The notes beneath the pieces were generated by a model that saw nothing but the letters and a program-made list of their open reading frames with translations, ran no database searches and had not been told where the DNA came from. A DNA stretch of 47,981 bases from Pleurotus ostreatus/Saccharomyces cerevisiae fusant. Taxonomy: Eukaryota; Opisthokonta. The translations under genes and the position numbers were made by a program. Below are positions 11,304-22,031 of this stretch, piece by piece. The stretch is taken from contig JAMQCK010000156.1 of assembly GCA_024196135.1 (NCBI GenBank), positions 1 through 47,981 on the forward strand. The letters are read 5' to 3'. Numbering within the stretch: the first letter of the stretch is position 1; each line of letters opens with the position of its first letter.

Positions 11304-11832
11304 GGCAAAGGGAGATGGTTTCGCGTTGAGTGGATTTCGATTCAAGTAGGTCTCGCGTTGGATAGGATTCGCGTCAGGCAGCGATCGAGGTTCAGAAGAG
11401 GGCTTGTGGGTGCAAGCCAAGCAGCAAAGTCAAGCCAGAAAGGGATGAGGGAGGGAGAAGGGAATGAATAAATTGCCGGGCTGTGACGCGCGCCGCCACC
11501 GCCGCGGACATGTTGAATTCACGCGATAGTTGTCTGACGTCATGTATGCGAACTGTTCATGATGGGGAGGACTTGGTGAGGAAGTTGGGGAGGAGCGAAG
11601 GTCGAGAGGGAGCTGGGCAGCTCTGGCACCCGAGGAAGAGGTTCAATCGTGCCAGGCGATGTGGGGTGTACGATGGTGGATAGGAAGCTCAAGAGCGTCT
11701 CGACAAGACTGCTTAGCTTCGATGGGTATTGACAATCGAGTCCATGCATTCTTTCGGCCTAGTTTACAGCCTTGGGCGTATACACTCCTTGACACACACT
11801 TCTTTCGCCCTCCTCTTCAGTCCAACTTCTGC
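11304..11832. other. Intergenic, NTF2-like gene promoter
   Basis: Holds the promoter of the NTF2-like gene (-) on its left side and the 3' flank of the MDR gene on its right. No gene is recognised. Confidence 0.5.
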
Positions 11833-13195
11833 TCAATCAAGCTTGATCACGACCTTCTCCCCGCTGATCTTGTTATGTCGCAACAAATCGAGCGCGACCG
11901 CCGCGCGCTCCTTGAGCGTGCCCTCCGCGAACAGGCGCACCGGGTTCGGCTTGATCAGCCCCTTCGCGAGGAGGTCGGGCAGGATCTTCGGCATGAGGTT
12001 CTCCTTGAGGAAGGTGTTGTTCTGGGAGGTTCGGATTAGCACGCAACTCGCGCAATGAACGATATCAACCCATGCTTACCTGGTACAAGAACGTCCTAAC
12101 GAGTGCGCGCCGCGCCGTCCCGGGCACGTACTGCTTTAGGTGCTCGGGGACGTCGACTGGGAAAGAACATCAACCTTCATCAACCAAAGTCAAAGCTAAA
12201 CTCCCACTCACAATAAAACTTCACCTCCTCCTTCGCGCCCTCCGGCCGCACCTTGTCTCCGCCCTTAATCGGCAGTAAAATCGCAAAGAAGCCATCGTCC
12301 GCAAGCGCCGGGCCGATAGCCTTCAGCGTCGTCTCCGTCGCGATGCAATCGACGATCACCTGCACCTTGCCCCCGACGAACTTCTCGACGTCCTGCGCCA
12401 GCGTCGGCGAGCGGTAATCGAAGACCTCCTTCGCGCCCAAAGATTTGAGGTGCGCGTGGTGGGCGGGGGACGCGGTGGCGAGGACGTTCGTGTAGCCGGC
12501 GACGTGCAGAAGCTGGACGGTGTATTGACCCGAGGACGCGCCGGCGCCGTACACCAGAATCGGCTTGTCGGCGTCCTTGGGCGGTGAGATGGGCTTGCCT
12601 TCATCTGTGGGCGCCATGTTAGTTTGACATAAAGTAAGGTAGAGAGCAGGACGACACGAACCTGCGCTCCCGGGCACGGGGTGCGGCCACTCGAGGCCAC
12701 ACTCGCTAAAGAGCGTGTAGAACGCGGTGACGAAGTTGTCCGGGATCGTCGCGGCGCCCTCGAGGGGGACATTGTCCGGAACCTTGCCGACGAGGCTATA
12801 ATGCTGCGTGGTGTACTCTTGCAGCCCGCGCGTGCGCGTCTTGCCGAAGGTGAAGGCGGTGACCTGCGGACGCGTATAAGTATCTACGACCATCGCCCTT
12901 CGAGCCTTCCAATCAACGCAGCACTCACCCTGTCGCCAACCTTCAACCCCGGCACGCCCTCGCCGAGCTTCGCGACCGTTCCCGAGGCGCTGAAGCCGAG
13001 CACGATGGGCCACTCGTCGACGATGTACCCCAGGTCGGACTGGTACGTGTCGAAGGGAATGAGCGCGGTGTATTCGACCTTGATGGACACCTCGCCCGGG
13101 TTGGGCTCGGGGGTCTGGATGGAGATGACGTCCCAGGAGCCCGGGGAGAGGGCAGCGACGGCGCGGTGGGTGGTGGGGAGGGTTCCAGTGGACAT
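11833..13195 (-). CDS. Zinc-independent MDR oxidoreductase (enoyl reductase/quinone reductase-like)
   Basis: NAD(P)H-dependent medium-chain dehydrogenase/reductase, probably cytosolic; substrate unknown. Five exons give 375 residues: 13195-12929, 12863-12662, 12604-12212, 12156-12080 and 12021-11833, in phase throughout. The GroES-like N-terminal part contains PNPGEVSIKVEYTALIPFDTYQSDLG and PIVLGFSASGTV. The Rossmann part contains ILVYGAGASSGQYTVQL, LGAKEVFDYRSPT and VQVIVDCIA. The C-terminus SGEKVVIKLD is typical. The Cys/His ligands of catalytic zinc and the structural-zinc cysteine cluster are absent, which puts it among zinc-free quinone or trans-enoyl reductases. No polyketide synthase is nearby, so a link to secondary metabolism is not supported. 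Confidence 0.88.
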
Positions 13196-14030
13196 ACTTG
13201 ATGGGTGCGTGATTGGGTTGAGTCGAGTGTAGGTGTTGGCTGCTTTGATGCGAGCAGTGATCCAGTGAAGTCGCCTGAAGCTTGTTTGCTTGCTCTTCTT
13301 ATACTCCTTGTCTCGACGAAAGTTCCAGAAGATTTATCGATGTCGCGGTCGCTGAAACAGGTCCTCGATGGTGCTGGCGGATGTCGCCAACGACCAGGTG
13401 GGTCTTATATACGTCGTCGCGCATTGCACGTCGCAGAGCGAGGGGACCAGAGCAACGTCGAGGGTGGGTAGGGGCACAGTCAGCGGTTTGTCAGCCTCAG
13501 TCAGCATCTTAAATCCTGCGACCTGGCGCTGGGATGAGGTGCGCTGGGATGCTTTAGTGGAAAATGAGGATCGGTTGCGCACCCGACGAAAGCGACTAGG
13601 TGTATAAGCTCTTATGAACACGACGAAGAGCCAGTGCTACATAGAAAGCAGCGATCCCCGAAAAGTTCGGTGTACTTGCCATCGTTCATGCAACTGGTAT
13701 GGTTACAGTAGCACCCGCGGGACATGTCCGCTTCCAGCTCTGTTCGAGGCAGCAGATGACCCCGCGGGGAAGACAAGGGACCAAGTGACATTGCAACCGG
13801 AGAAAAGGAAGAAAGAAGCAAAAGGTTCCGTCAATGGATTACCGTTTTGGGCGACGCGCCCCTTTCTGCAACGTGCTCGCAATGATCCACGTGGATTGTC
13901 GCAAATGGATGTTGAAATTGCAAGTTGCCTAAAACGGTCGAGCAGTGCTCAGTGCGCGGACCTTGTAGGGCCTGGTAGGCGTCCAGCGTGCTGCCTGTTG
14001 CGTGTACAGCCTTGGAGAGGTACGGGAAAG
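13196..14030. other. Divergent promoter region, MDR gene (-) / zinc-finger gene (+)
   Basis: 835 bp between two divergent starts. An open frame runs in from about 13614 on the plus strand in the zinc-finger frame, but it lacks conserved motifs. I placed the zinc-finger start at 14031. No clear TATA box is seen on either side. Confidence 0.5.
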
Positions 14031-15383
14031 ATGTCGGAGCAAGTCATCGACTTTTCAGACGTCGCGGAGGCCGGTGGCTCTGCGGGCCGCCCGGACGAGC
14101 CTTCTACTGGCAAATCGACGCCTGGGCCTCAGGGAGGCGGCGATTCAGTGAACACGTCGGGTGACCGAGGCGAGCCAGAAGGCAGCGGCGCCGCATGTCT
14201 ATGGCGAGAGTGCGGACAGAGTTTTCCGCACGCGTCAGCGCTGCTCGAGCACATAGACCAGGGTGCGTCCGTCTTCCTTCCTCATCCAGAACCCCGTTTG
14301 TACGGCACGCCGGGTTCCCAAACAGGGTTTCCGCATCCGTGCCGACTCGCTTACCGCCGGCACGACTACATGAATGCATGATATCCCCCTTCGTCCGCGC
14401 TGCATATGTAAACTGCTGCTGAACGCACCCCGCCCAGATCACACCGCCCCGGCGGGAAGCAAATACACGTGTGAATGGGCCTCATGCGGGGGGCGTGGCC
14501 GTCAACAGGCCTCCCGATCCGCGCTGATATCCCACGTCCGTTCCCACATATCCAAGGGACTTAAGGGCGCCGCCGCACAGGTACGCGCCCTCGTTCTCCT
14601 CCGCCCGCCATGTTCATGACGCTCAGATTCGCGCAGTGCACCGAGTGCGAGTGCACGTTCGAGCGCCCGGACTCGCTGCAGCGGCACATGCGCACCGAGC
14701 ACGGCCACGCGGGCCTGCGCAGGAGCGGTCGCAAGCGCAAGCGCCCGAATGAAGACACCGGCCGCCCTCTGTCGCCCAACACGCACACCTTCTATGCGTT
14801 CAGGGTCGACACGGGCAAGCCGCGCGGCAGGCCGCCACGCAGGCACGGCCCTTCTATATACCACAGCGCAGAGCCCGGCTCGTCGACGAGCCCGATGAAG
14901 CTCACGTACGTCTCGCTTCCCGACAACGCCTTCCCGCCCCCGCAAGCGCAAGCGGAACCTCCCCAGCCCGTCACCGTCGAGCGCTCGCCCGAGATGGTCC
15001 GCTACATCCTCATGAAGGCCAAGTACCGCTACGCCCTCGAGCAGAACGAGGCGCTCACCAACGAGCTCGAGCTCGCGCGCGCCGAACTCGAGCGCCAGCG
15101 CGAGGAGAAGGACTTCGCCCTCGACAAGCTGCTGAATGACGTCTTCGGGTGCGCTCTTCTTCCTTTGCGCCCTTCTTTTCGCTGCGGTCCGCTGACCATC
15201 GTCGCCAGGTCCGAAGCAGAAGCCTATACAAACCCTGTAGAAATTAAGCGGGCGGAGGAGAAAGTGAGGGCGAGGGACGGCGGGCCGTCTCCCCCTTCGC
15301 AACCCCCTGAAGGAGAATTTACGGAGCGGCTTCCCTGGCATAACCCGCCGGAAGATCCATCCGCTTCTGGGGCACCGCGCTAG
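14031..15383 (+). CDS. C2H2 zinc-finger protein with coiled coil
   Basis: Probable nuclear DNA-binding or chromatin protein. Four exons give 353 residues: 14031-14262, 14438-14580, 14637-15148 and 15209-15383. Three C2H2 fingers are visible: C-x4-C-x12-H-x4-H, whose second His lies just past the first intron; a second one of the form CEWASC...HVRSH; and a third C-x2-C-x12-H-x4-H (CTEC...HMRTEH). A basic patch follows (RRSGRKRKRP, nuclear localisation-like), then an AT-hook-like GKPRGRPPRR. Around residues 235-275 there is a Leu/Glu-rich coiled coil (EQNEALTNELELARAELERQ). For exon 3 the acceptor must be GCGCAG at 14631-14636; the nearer CTCAG breaks the frame. Target genes are unknown. It converges on the AlkB-like gene with stop codons 144 bp apart. 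Confidence 0.8.
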
Positions 15384-15527
15384 CCTTTCTGCACGCAGAG
15401 ACCGCGCCGGGTCCTGAAGTCGATCTCCCTCTTGTATATCGCCAACCCGGAGGGCCGGAGGCGAAAGATCCACTCCAATGATGATATTCTCTATAGCCTC
15501 ACACGAAAAGTGTTCTACCGATCGCAC

Positions 15528-16442
15528 TCACAACACATCCCCGCCCTCCAGCATCCAGCGAAAGGTGACGCTGATGCGCTCCCCCCTCTCTATCCATTCC
15601 ACCCCCTTCCCATCCTCCCTTTCCACATAGTCCGCCCTCTTCCTCTCTATCCCATGCGTCCACTTATACCGCGCGTCCCCCATCATCACGTACGCGCTGC
15701 CTTCTGGGAGGTAAACGTCGTGTGTGGCGTTCGCGGAATTAGCCCCCTCGCCCGCCACCGCCCTATAGCTCTCGTGCGCCGCGCCCTCGTCCCCCACGTC
15801 CCTAAAGCGCATCACGCACCCGCTGCCGAGCGAGACGCCGATTATGCCGTCCCCGTAGCGCTTGAGCAGGTCGACGTGCGCGCTGATGCCCTCCCCAGGC
15901 GCGTATTTATTAATGATGATCTGCCGGGCGCGCGTCGGGGCCGCTGGGAAAAGAAGCGTGTGTATAGCGGGAGGGAGAACGGGTGCGAGCTCGGCGGCCA
16001 GGGCGCGGAGGAGGGCGAGCAGGATGGCGGGGAGGCTAAAAGGTGTAGAAGGTGGACTTGGGCATTCAGACGGACTGTTTTCCGATCGTGCTGGGTGTTC
16101 CGGCGCGCGCTCGAAGAGCATCACTTGATTGTCGTTGGGCGTCCGGAAGTAGGTCGTCCTGCAGAAGGCGTAGACATCGCGTGCGAGATCGCCGGGGACG
16201 CGAAGGTGGGGATCGAGGAAGAGCCCAGGGATCGGCGGCGGGGTGCGTCGGGCGGGAAGTACGTTGACTCCCTGTCGCGAGTCTACCGCCGGCCGTGCAT
16301 CCGCATCATTCGCTGGTAGTACGTCCTCCGCATCACCAAGATATACGTCCTCCTCGAGCTCGAGCTCGCCGTCGAAGAGAGAATCGGGGGACGAGCACCC
16401 GCCGCCATCAACCCGCTCCTGATCAGGATCTTGCGTGTTCAT
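15528..16442 (-). CDS. AlkB-like Fe(II)/2-oxoglutarate dioxygenase
   Basis: Single open frame of 304 codons. A disordered acidic N-terminus is followed by an AlkB-type double-stranded beta-helix: IIINKYAPGEGISAHVDLL gives the HxD iron ligands, GDGIIGVSLGSGCVMRF follows, then the distal iron His in KWTHGIERK, and the 2-oxoglutarate Arg in RISVTFRW close to the end. The family oxidatively demethylates nucleic acids or proteins; the PGEGIS-HVD form resembles eukaryotic ALKBH4/6/7-like members more than ALKBH1-3, but I cannot assign the class. The start is the first ATG (16442). A GTGAGT at the stop codon could be a donor for a further exon, but I found no convincing continuation. Confidence 0.85.
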   Translation of the reverse strand: MNTQDPDQERVDGGGCSSPDSLFDGELELEEDVYLGDAEDVLPANDADARPAVDSRQGVNVLPARRTPPPIPGLFLDPHLRVPGDLARDVYAFCRTTYFRTPNDNQVMLFERAPEHPARSENSPSECPSPPSTPFSLPAILLALLRALAAELAPVLPPAIHTLLFPAAPTRARQIIINKYAPGEGISAHVDLLKRYGDGIIGVSLGSGCVMRFRDVGDEGAAHESYRAVAGEGANSANATHDVYLPEGSAYVMMGDARYKWTHGIERKRADYVEREDGKGVEWIERGERISVTFRWMLEGGDVL

Positions 16443-16972
16443 TAGGACATCGATCCGACGACTTTGTCCCCCAAATGTTTTCCGTTAATTGTGCGCGACT
16501 GATGGGCTGTGAATCTGATGGAGGGGTGGAATGAAGGTGGGCAGCGGGCTGAACGCGCCGCGTGCGGTCCGCCTGGCGGGAAGTACGCTTCAGCAGTAAC
16601 TCTTGAGTACCGAGTAAAATCCCGTAATCCGGTGGTTACGTTCTCACCTTATTTCCAAGTGAGCAGACTGCTATGCGACCCTGAAAGTAATACTAATACC
16701 GAGACCCACTCAGCTCATGCCGGCGGTTGCGGTCAAACTACCGCAAGACTGCCGCCGGAACGTGCCGGCGGCAATGTCAACCCTACCGTGGGAGTGCGGG
16801 CGGAAGCAATTACCCCGTCCGAAAAAGGAAGGTTTTCAGTTGAAAACGGCGGGACCTTTGTCTCAACGCCCATATGCAGCGCATGAAATCCCGTATGCAT
16901 TCATTATTGATGAGTCTACTCCAAGATCCTATGATCGACTTTTCGTGCGATTTCACCTATATAAGGCAGGGT
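16443..16972. other. Intergenic, AlkB-like gene promoter and GH43 3' flank
   Basis: 530 bp. Apart from an imperfect hairpin at 16720-16758, no gene or repeat is recognised. Confidence 0.5.
16720..16758. repeat. Imperfect hairpin, 14 paired bases
   Basis: 16720-16726 (CCGGCGG) pairs with 16752-16758 and 16727-16733 (TTGCGGT) pairs with 16740-16746, leaving a 6-nt loop and a 5-nt bulge. It lies 215 bp beyond the GH43 stop codon. Role unknown. Confidence 0.5.
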
Positions 16973-18832
16973 TCAGAGCGGCGGCTCAGGAACATCGACG
17001 CCGATAGCAACAGGAACTGGGAACACTGGCCCCGAGGCGTTGAAGGAGAATGGCTGCATTCTCGTGGTCCTAGTCAGATATTATCAGTACTAGATATAGA
17101 AGAGACTGTTGCCGCCGCGCATAGCGACGCTGAGAAATTACCACACGTACCTCTCATCGCCGCACGAGTACTGGTATTCAAGGGTTTTTCCGTGATAGGC
17201 GAACTGCAGGTATGTTCAGTACTCGCATAAACATTTTCTCGCAGCCCTCGGAAAGATGCGCTGGATGACGCACGTAATACTCGTCGCCTGTCTGGAACAT
17301 GAAGCTGGTACCGGAACGGTCAGAGGGAAGATTTACGGAGGCGACTTGAAAGGCCGCTCACTGATGTCCGGGCCCATATACGCCCGCCGCCTCATTCTTG
17401 CTGAAGAGGGGCTCTGGCGCCTGAGGATGTTATTATATACAAAAATGGACGAAAAGGAACCTGAGCGTACCTTCGCCCAGCTAGAGGCTTGCATAGGATC
17501 GGCGCCCGCGGTCAGCGTTAGCAAGCCGAGTGCCTATGAGAGCAGTAGTCAGCCATGCTGAGCAGGACTGGCGAGTGAGCCGACTCACGTAGTCCACGGT
17601 AGAGCAGTGGGAGGCGGAGTAGACGATCTGCAGAATAAAGCATCAGGAGGTGAAGGATGGAGGAAGGCGCCCGACATACATAGGTCGTGCCATCGTACGT
17701 GATTGGCTCCGGGCCCTCCTGAACTGGCGTTGCGGCGGTTTCCTGAGAGCTCATGAGCAGCCGACCGATGTATAAGCAATAGCTGGACTTACCCAGGCAT
17801 ACTCCGGACAACTGATTATCTGCGCGTCCCCAACAATCGTCACCGGGTCGCTCATCTGCACAATATACAAGCACTGCGTCCACGGCGTATCGGTCTGCTG
17901 GCCAGAGAACACGAGATAGCGCGCGCCACCAAGCTCGAGGATGCTCCCGTCGACCGCCCACGCGTCGAAGTTGTCGGGAATGAGAGTGCCAGCGTATTCG
18001 TAGGGTCCAATGGAGGGGTCGGACTCGTCCGTGCCTCCACGTAGGACGTGGAGGCGGTGGGTGTTGTCGTCGAAGTTGCCGGCTGGTGGCGGTCAGGAGA
18101 AGAGGGGGTTAACTATATGGTGAGGCGTACCGGCTGCGTAGTATCTGGTAGTATCAATGATGAGTACTCGAATGCACATCCCACCACCCGCACGTACATA
18201 TACCAAGCGCCATCCAGGTACCTAAGAAAAAGGCCGGTCAGCTACGCTCGCCCGTGTCATGACTTGTTGCTGGATCAAACATACCAAAACTCGGGAGCCC
18301 TATCACCATGATTAGCGGGCTCTGCAAATCAGGCCGATGACGCACCAAAGGTCGAAGTCCCTGAGGATAAGTCAGTACTGCAGCCATACAGGGTGAAGAC
18401 ACGCCAGCGCACCTCCCCTCCGTATCGTCCGTGAACAAAGTGATCTTATCCGCCGTATGAAGCCCTTCAACGGTATCCGCCTTCCACATGCTGATATCCG
18501 TATTCTGCGTCGAGGTCATGTAGTACGTCCCATTGATCTGGCGCATGCACGGATCGGCGCCCTGGGTAGTGTTAATGATTACGCGGGGTGGTCGACGAGG
18601 ACGCGCACGGGCATGCCGACGAGTACGCGGGGTTGTCGACGAGCACTCGCGACGAGGACGACGAGGACGACGAGGTACTCGCCGCCCCTGCGAAGGGGCG
18701 ATGATCAGAGACAGGAGGACCTACTTTAGCCTGATTGATGGGGTTGGTGAAGGTGCCTTCCTGCCGAGGCACGAAGCGGGCGGAAACGGCTGCCAGAAGG
18801 CCAGTGGACAAAGAGTGAAGCAATGTCCTCAT
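16973..18832 (-). CDS. Secreted GH43 glycoside hydrolase, arabinanase/arabinofuranosidase-like
   Basis: Five-bladed beta-propeller enzyme that cleaves arabinose units from pectic arabinan or arabinoxylan, acting outside the cell. Thirteen exons give 341 residues: 18832-18725, 18561-18413, 18360-18346, 18299-18285, 18221-18178, 18082-17793, 17742-17680, 17627-17589, 17533-17471, 17420-17362, 17304-17274, 17203-17151 and 17069-16973. A signal peptide spans about residues 1-18 (LLAAVSA then RF). The GH43 triad is visible: Asp39 in GADP, Asp155 in WAVDGS and Glu216 in QEGPE. Other family marks are WAPEFWYLDGAWYMY, THRLHVLRGG, IVYSASHCST, LGLLTLTAGADPMQASSW, VYGPGH and the late DERTTRMQPFSFNASG. 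Exons 3 and 4 are both 15 nt. The donor ending exon 5 is the least certain junction. Confidence 0.85.
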
Positions 18833-20083
18833 CGTCGGCGTCAGGAGCCCTGTTGCGTTCTGCTACTTTGCGATGCCAGGGAGCTCTGCCGTATATAAGG
18901 TGCGCCTCTCTTCAGTGTAGCATGCGTACGCGCTCTAGACGGGCCGTACATAGAAGCCAGCTGACGATAGGACGGCATGCAAACGTACGACGGACCGCGA
19001 TAGAAGGTATCTTCGCGTGCAGCAGAGAGGGATGAGAGTATCGTGAAGGCGAACTTTCGCCGGTGATATGAAGTACGACTGAGGATAGCGTTGACATCTT
19101 GAGAGGTAGCGCGATGTTGAACTCGATTCATTGAGACGCACTACCTGGCGCGATTGCATCCCAGAGGCTTTGAGGAGTCACAGAGCAGGAAATTGGTTGA
19201 AGCTTATTGACGGGTCGGCGGCGACTCAAAGCACGTATGGTGTCCATTTGGCATACAGAACCTCCGATATCTCGGAAGCTAGCTGTCATAGTGGACGTCC
19301 TCGCTAAGCATGGTATCCAGTTCTCGTAGGTGAAAGAAGAGAGAGGAGAGAGAGGCGACGGTCGCTCAGGATATGATTCAGGTCCGAACCAAGGAGCTGG
19401 TGCCGATGGAGGGCCGACGCAAGGCGTCCGCGCCGCTCGGGCGCCCGCCATTGTTGATTCTTGGGATCAGTCATGTGATATGATTTACAAGAAGCTGCCA
19501 CGTGGGCGCCACTGTTGTCCAAGCCCATCACCATCGTTGAACTTCAGCCCGGCGCCCGACGAATAAATGACATCCGAGTCAGCTTCCGGCCTCTCGCAGA
19601 CTCGCTGCTTCTATTTGGAGCTTTCTTATCGACCCTTGCGACAGTCGAAACAATGACGCCAAGTATCCTGACCCGTCATTATCAATAATTGCGCCTGCGC
19701 CTTCGAAGCAATAGAGATTGTTACCTGACTGCCTCCTCCACGAACGACATTGCAAGACTCAGAGGTTCTGCTATCCGCCTTAACGCGCGATCGCAGCCCG
19801 CACGCATGAAGCACCTCGCCAAAGCGCGCGCCACACACTTTGATTAGGTGCAATGTTTTCCCGCAGATCATCTCAACAGTCAAGATCTGGCAGCGCTTTG
19901 GCTCCGTCGTCAAATTATACCCCTTACCCCGTCTTTCCCTCTTGACACATGTCGTGACTTCTTGGAGACCGGCGCCTGCCTGCGCCTATTTTGGGGCCCT
20001 CCCTCCTTATAAACCTTGGTCGTCGATCTTCTGGTCCCGGTTTTGACCCCACGATCATCGACCTCGACGGACGAGCATCGTCC
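18833..20083. other. Divergent intergenic region, GH43 (-) / DUF6534 (+)
   Basis: 1.25 kb with short open frames on both strands and no recognised product. It should hold both promoters. Confidence 0.5.
18892..18898 (-). promoter_or_regulatory. TATA-like box for the GH43 gene
   Basis: Read on the minus strand this is TTATATA, 60 bp upstream of the GH43 ATG. Position and sequence fit a core promoter; no other evidence. Confidence 0.4.
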
Positions 20084-22031
20084 ATGGCTGTATCGGAACT
20101 CGCAGCGAAGGCCGCTAACTCGTGCGTCCCCATTGCCCAACCTCATGCTTGGCTCTGACGCTCGGCCAGCTTCGGGGGAATGCTCCTTGGCACGTACTTC
20201 AACTTGATTCTGTGGGGAGTGTCCATCACCCAGACGTATCTGTACTTCGGCGTGTATAGTGAGCACAAATCGTCCTAGTGTCGTAGCCTATCCACCTAAC
20301 GCGCATTCAGAGCGGTACGATTGACTTTGACCGAACGACCTTTGTGCTCACTCGATCGCGAAGAGATCGCATGTTCATCCGAATCTTCGTGCGTCGTCAT
20401 CCCTTATTCCCCCTCAGAAATTAACAACTCTGCAGGTCGGATTCGTCTTCCTCGCGGACTCAGTACAAGCCGTCTTCACCATGATCTACATGTACCAGAC
20501 CCTCATTTCGCGCTTCGGTACGCAGACGCTTGATTCCCTGCACCCCCCCTTCTTCAGCGTCTTTCTGACGCTCGTGACCTTTCAGGCGAGGAGAAAGCGT
20601 TGAACGTCGCTACGTGGGTGTTTTCGACAGACCCTGCCCTCACGGTACATGACATCCCGATCTCCGTATATACATGATCTCACATCGCTGACAGGGCATT
20701 ATTGGAGGGTGTATACAGCTATTCTTTGCATGGTGCGCGCCCCGAAGTACCTACAAACCTATTCGCTGAATCCAAAACAGGAGAATATTCGTTCTCACGA
20801 AGAGCTGGCTCTTGCTATGCACCGTCGCGCTGTTCTCGATCGGAACGCTGCGTAAGCCAGCCGCACCCTGCCTCTCTTTCTTCCCCTAACATCCGCCTCG
20901 CTAGTCGCCGGCATCGGCACCGGCATCGCCGCGCACATCGTTCCAGAGTTCGCCAACTTCCAGGAGTTCAAGCCCGTCGTTATCATATGTGCGTCTCCCC
21001 CCGTCGCGAAGTGCTGAATGCGTCGTGCTAACCCAAGCTCGAAGGGCTCGCCGCGTCGGCCGCCGCTGATATCCTGATTGCGGTTACGCTGGCGTGGTAC
21101 CTGGTCAGTGCCCACCTACCTCTTCTCGATTGCGACCCCCCGCGCCGCGCGCATTCCTTCTGCACCGCGTCCCTGTTTGAATCGTGTGCGCCCCTTCTAA
21201 CCCCCCTCACAACAGCGGAACCACAAGACAGGGTTCGAGTCGACGGACAACTACATCGACCGTCTGATCAAGATGACCGTGCAGACCGGCATGGTGACTG
21301 CTGTGTGGGCGTAAGTCTACCTGTCCCTTGCCTGTCGTCTACCGCCCTTGCTTGTCGCCTACCACCCTTGCTTGTCGCCTACCGCCCTTGCTGGTCGCCT
21401 ACCCCCTTGCACGTCGTCTACCCCCTTGCACGTCGCTTGCCACCCGTCGTACCTTACCTGACCTGACCTTACTTCCTTCCTCGCAGAACAATTGACTTGT
21501 TGCTGTTCTTGTTGGATGTGAGTAGCGTAACCTTCTATCAAAGTTAGCATACTAACGCCCGCAAGCAGAATAGTGGCAAGTACGTTGTGTTCAAGTCATT
21601 TTTAGTGGCACTTGGTAACGGACCCTCTCCCCTCCTAATAGCCACCTCATCTTCAATTTCTGCCTGGCGAAGCTGTACACGAACTCGCTCATGTCGTCGC
21701 TCAACTCGCGCGGCGGCTGGGGGTACAGCAGTCAGTCACAGAGCACGCCTGCGGTGTCGAGCGGGGCGAAGACGTTCTCGGGTGGGCGGACGGTGAGCGG
21801 ACTCATGCCCTTACTCTGTTCGATCGCGCTCACGGGCGATCCTCAGCAGGTCCAAGTGGGCCAGACGACGCTCACGCGGCCGGAGGTACGTCGCATATTC
21901 GTGACCTTGGTCAGGGTGACGGTACTCAGGATCACACGCAGGTCTTCGTCCAAGTGGAATCGCACGAGATGATCGACCGGGGAGGCTCGCGCTCGTCCTT
22001 CGACTCTACCTGGACACGGCAGAAGTCATGA
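20084..22031 (+). CDS. DUF6534 seven-helix membrane protein
   Basis: Integral membrane protein of unknown function, from a family expanded in Agaricomycetes. Sixteen short exons give 321 residues: 20084-20121, 20170-20258, 20311-20314, 20364-20388, 20436-20517, 20586-20644, 20695-20732, 20781-20851, 20905-20988, 21045-21103, 21216-21310, 21487-21517, 21569-21579, 21642-21792, 21847-21885 and 21942-22031. Family marks in order: SFGGMLLGTYFNLILWGVSITQTYLYF, KRDRMFIRIFVGFVFLADSVQAVF, GCIQLFFAWRIFVLTKSW, WLAASAAADILIAVTLAWYL, KTGFESTDNYIDRLIKMTVQTG and FNFCLAKLYTNSLMSSLNSR, then a hydrophilic tail. Exon 3 is a proposed 4-nt micro-exon and exon 13 is 11 nt. The exon 15 acceptor is a CAGCAG tandem, so one Gln may be optional. 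Function cannot be inferred. Confidence 0.82.
21316..21446. repeat. Intronic minisatellite, about 20-bp unit
   Basis: About six imperfect copies of a unit close to CTTGCTTGTCGCCTACCGCC fill most of the 176-bp intron 21311-21486 of the DUF6534 gene. This makes it by far the longest intron in that gene; its other introns are about 50-110 bp. Confidence 0.75.

Noticed and set aside
11833..13195. Secondary-metabolite cluster around the MDR enoyl-reductase-like gene
   Set aside because: No polyketide synthase, NRPS, terpene cyclase or P450 is found in the neighbouring 10 kb.
14502..15527. 341-codon minus-strand open frame antisense to the zinc-finger gene
   Set aside because: A shadow of the GC-rich zinc-finger coding sequence: Arg/Leu/Ala-rich with no domains, while the plus strand has clear C2H2 motifs.
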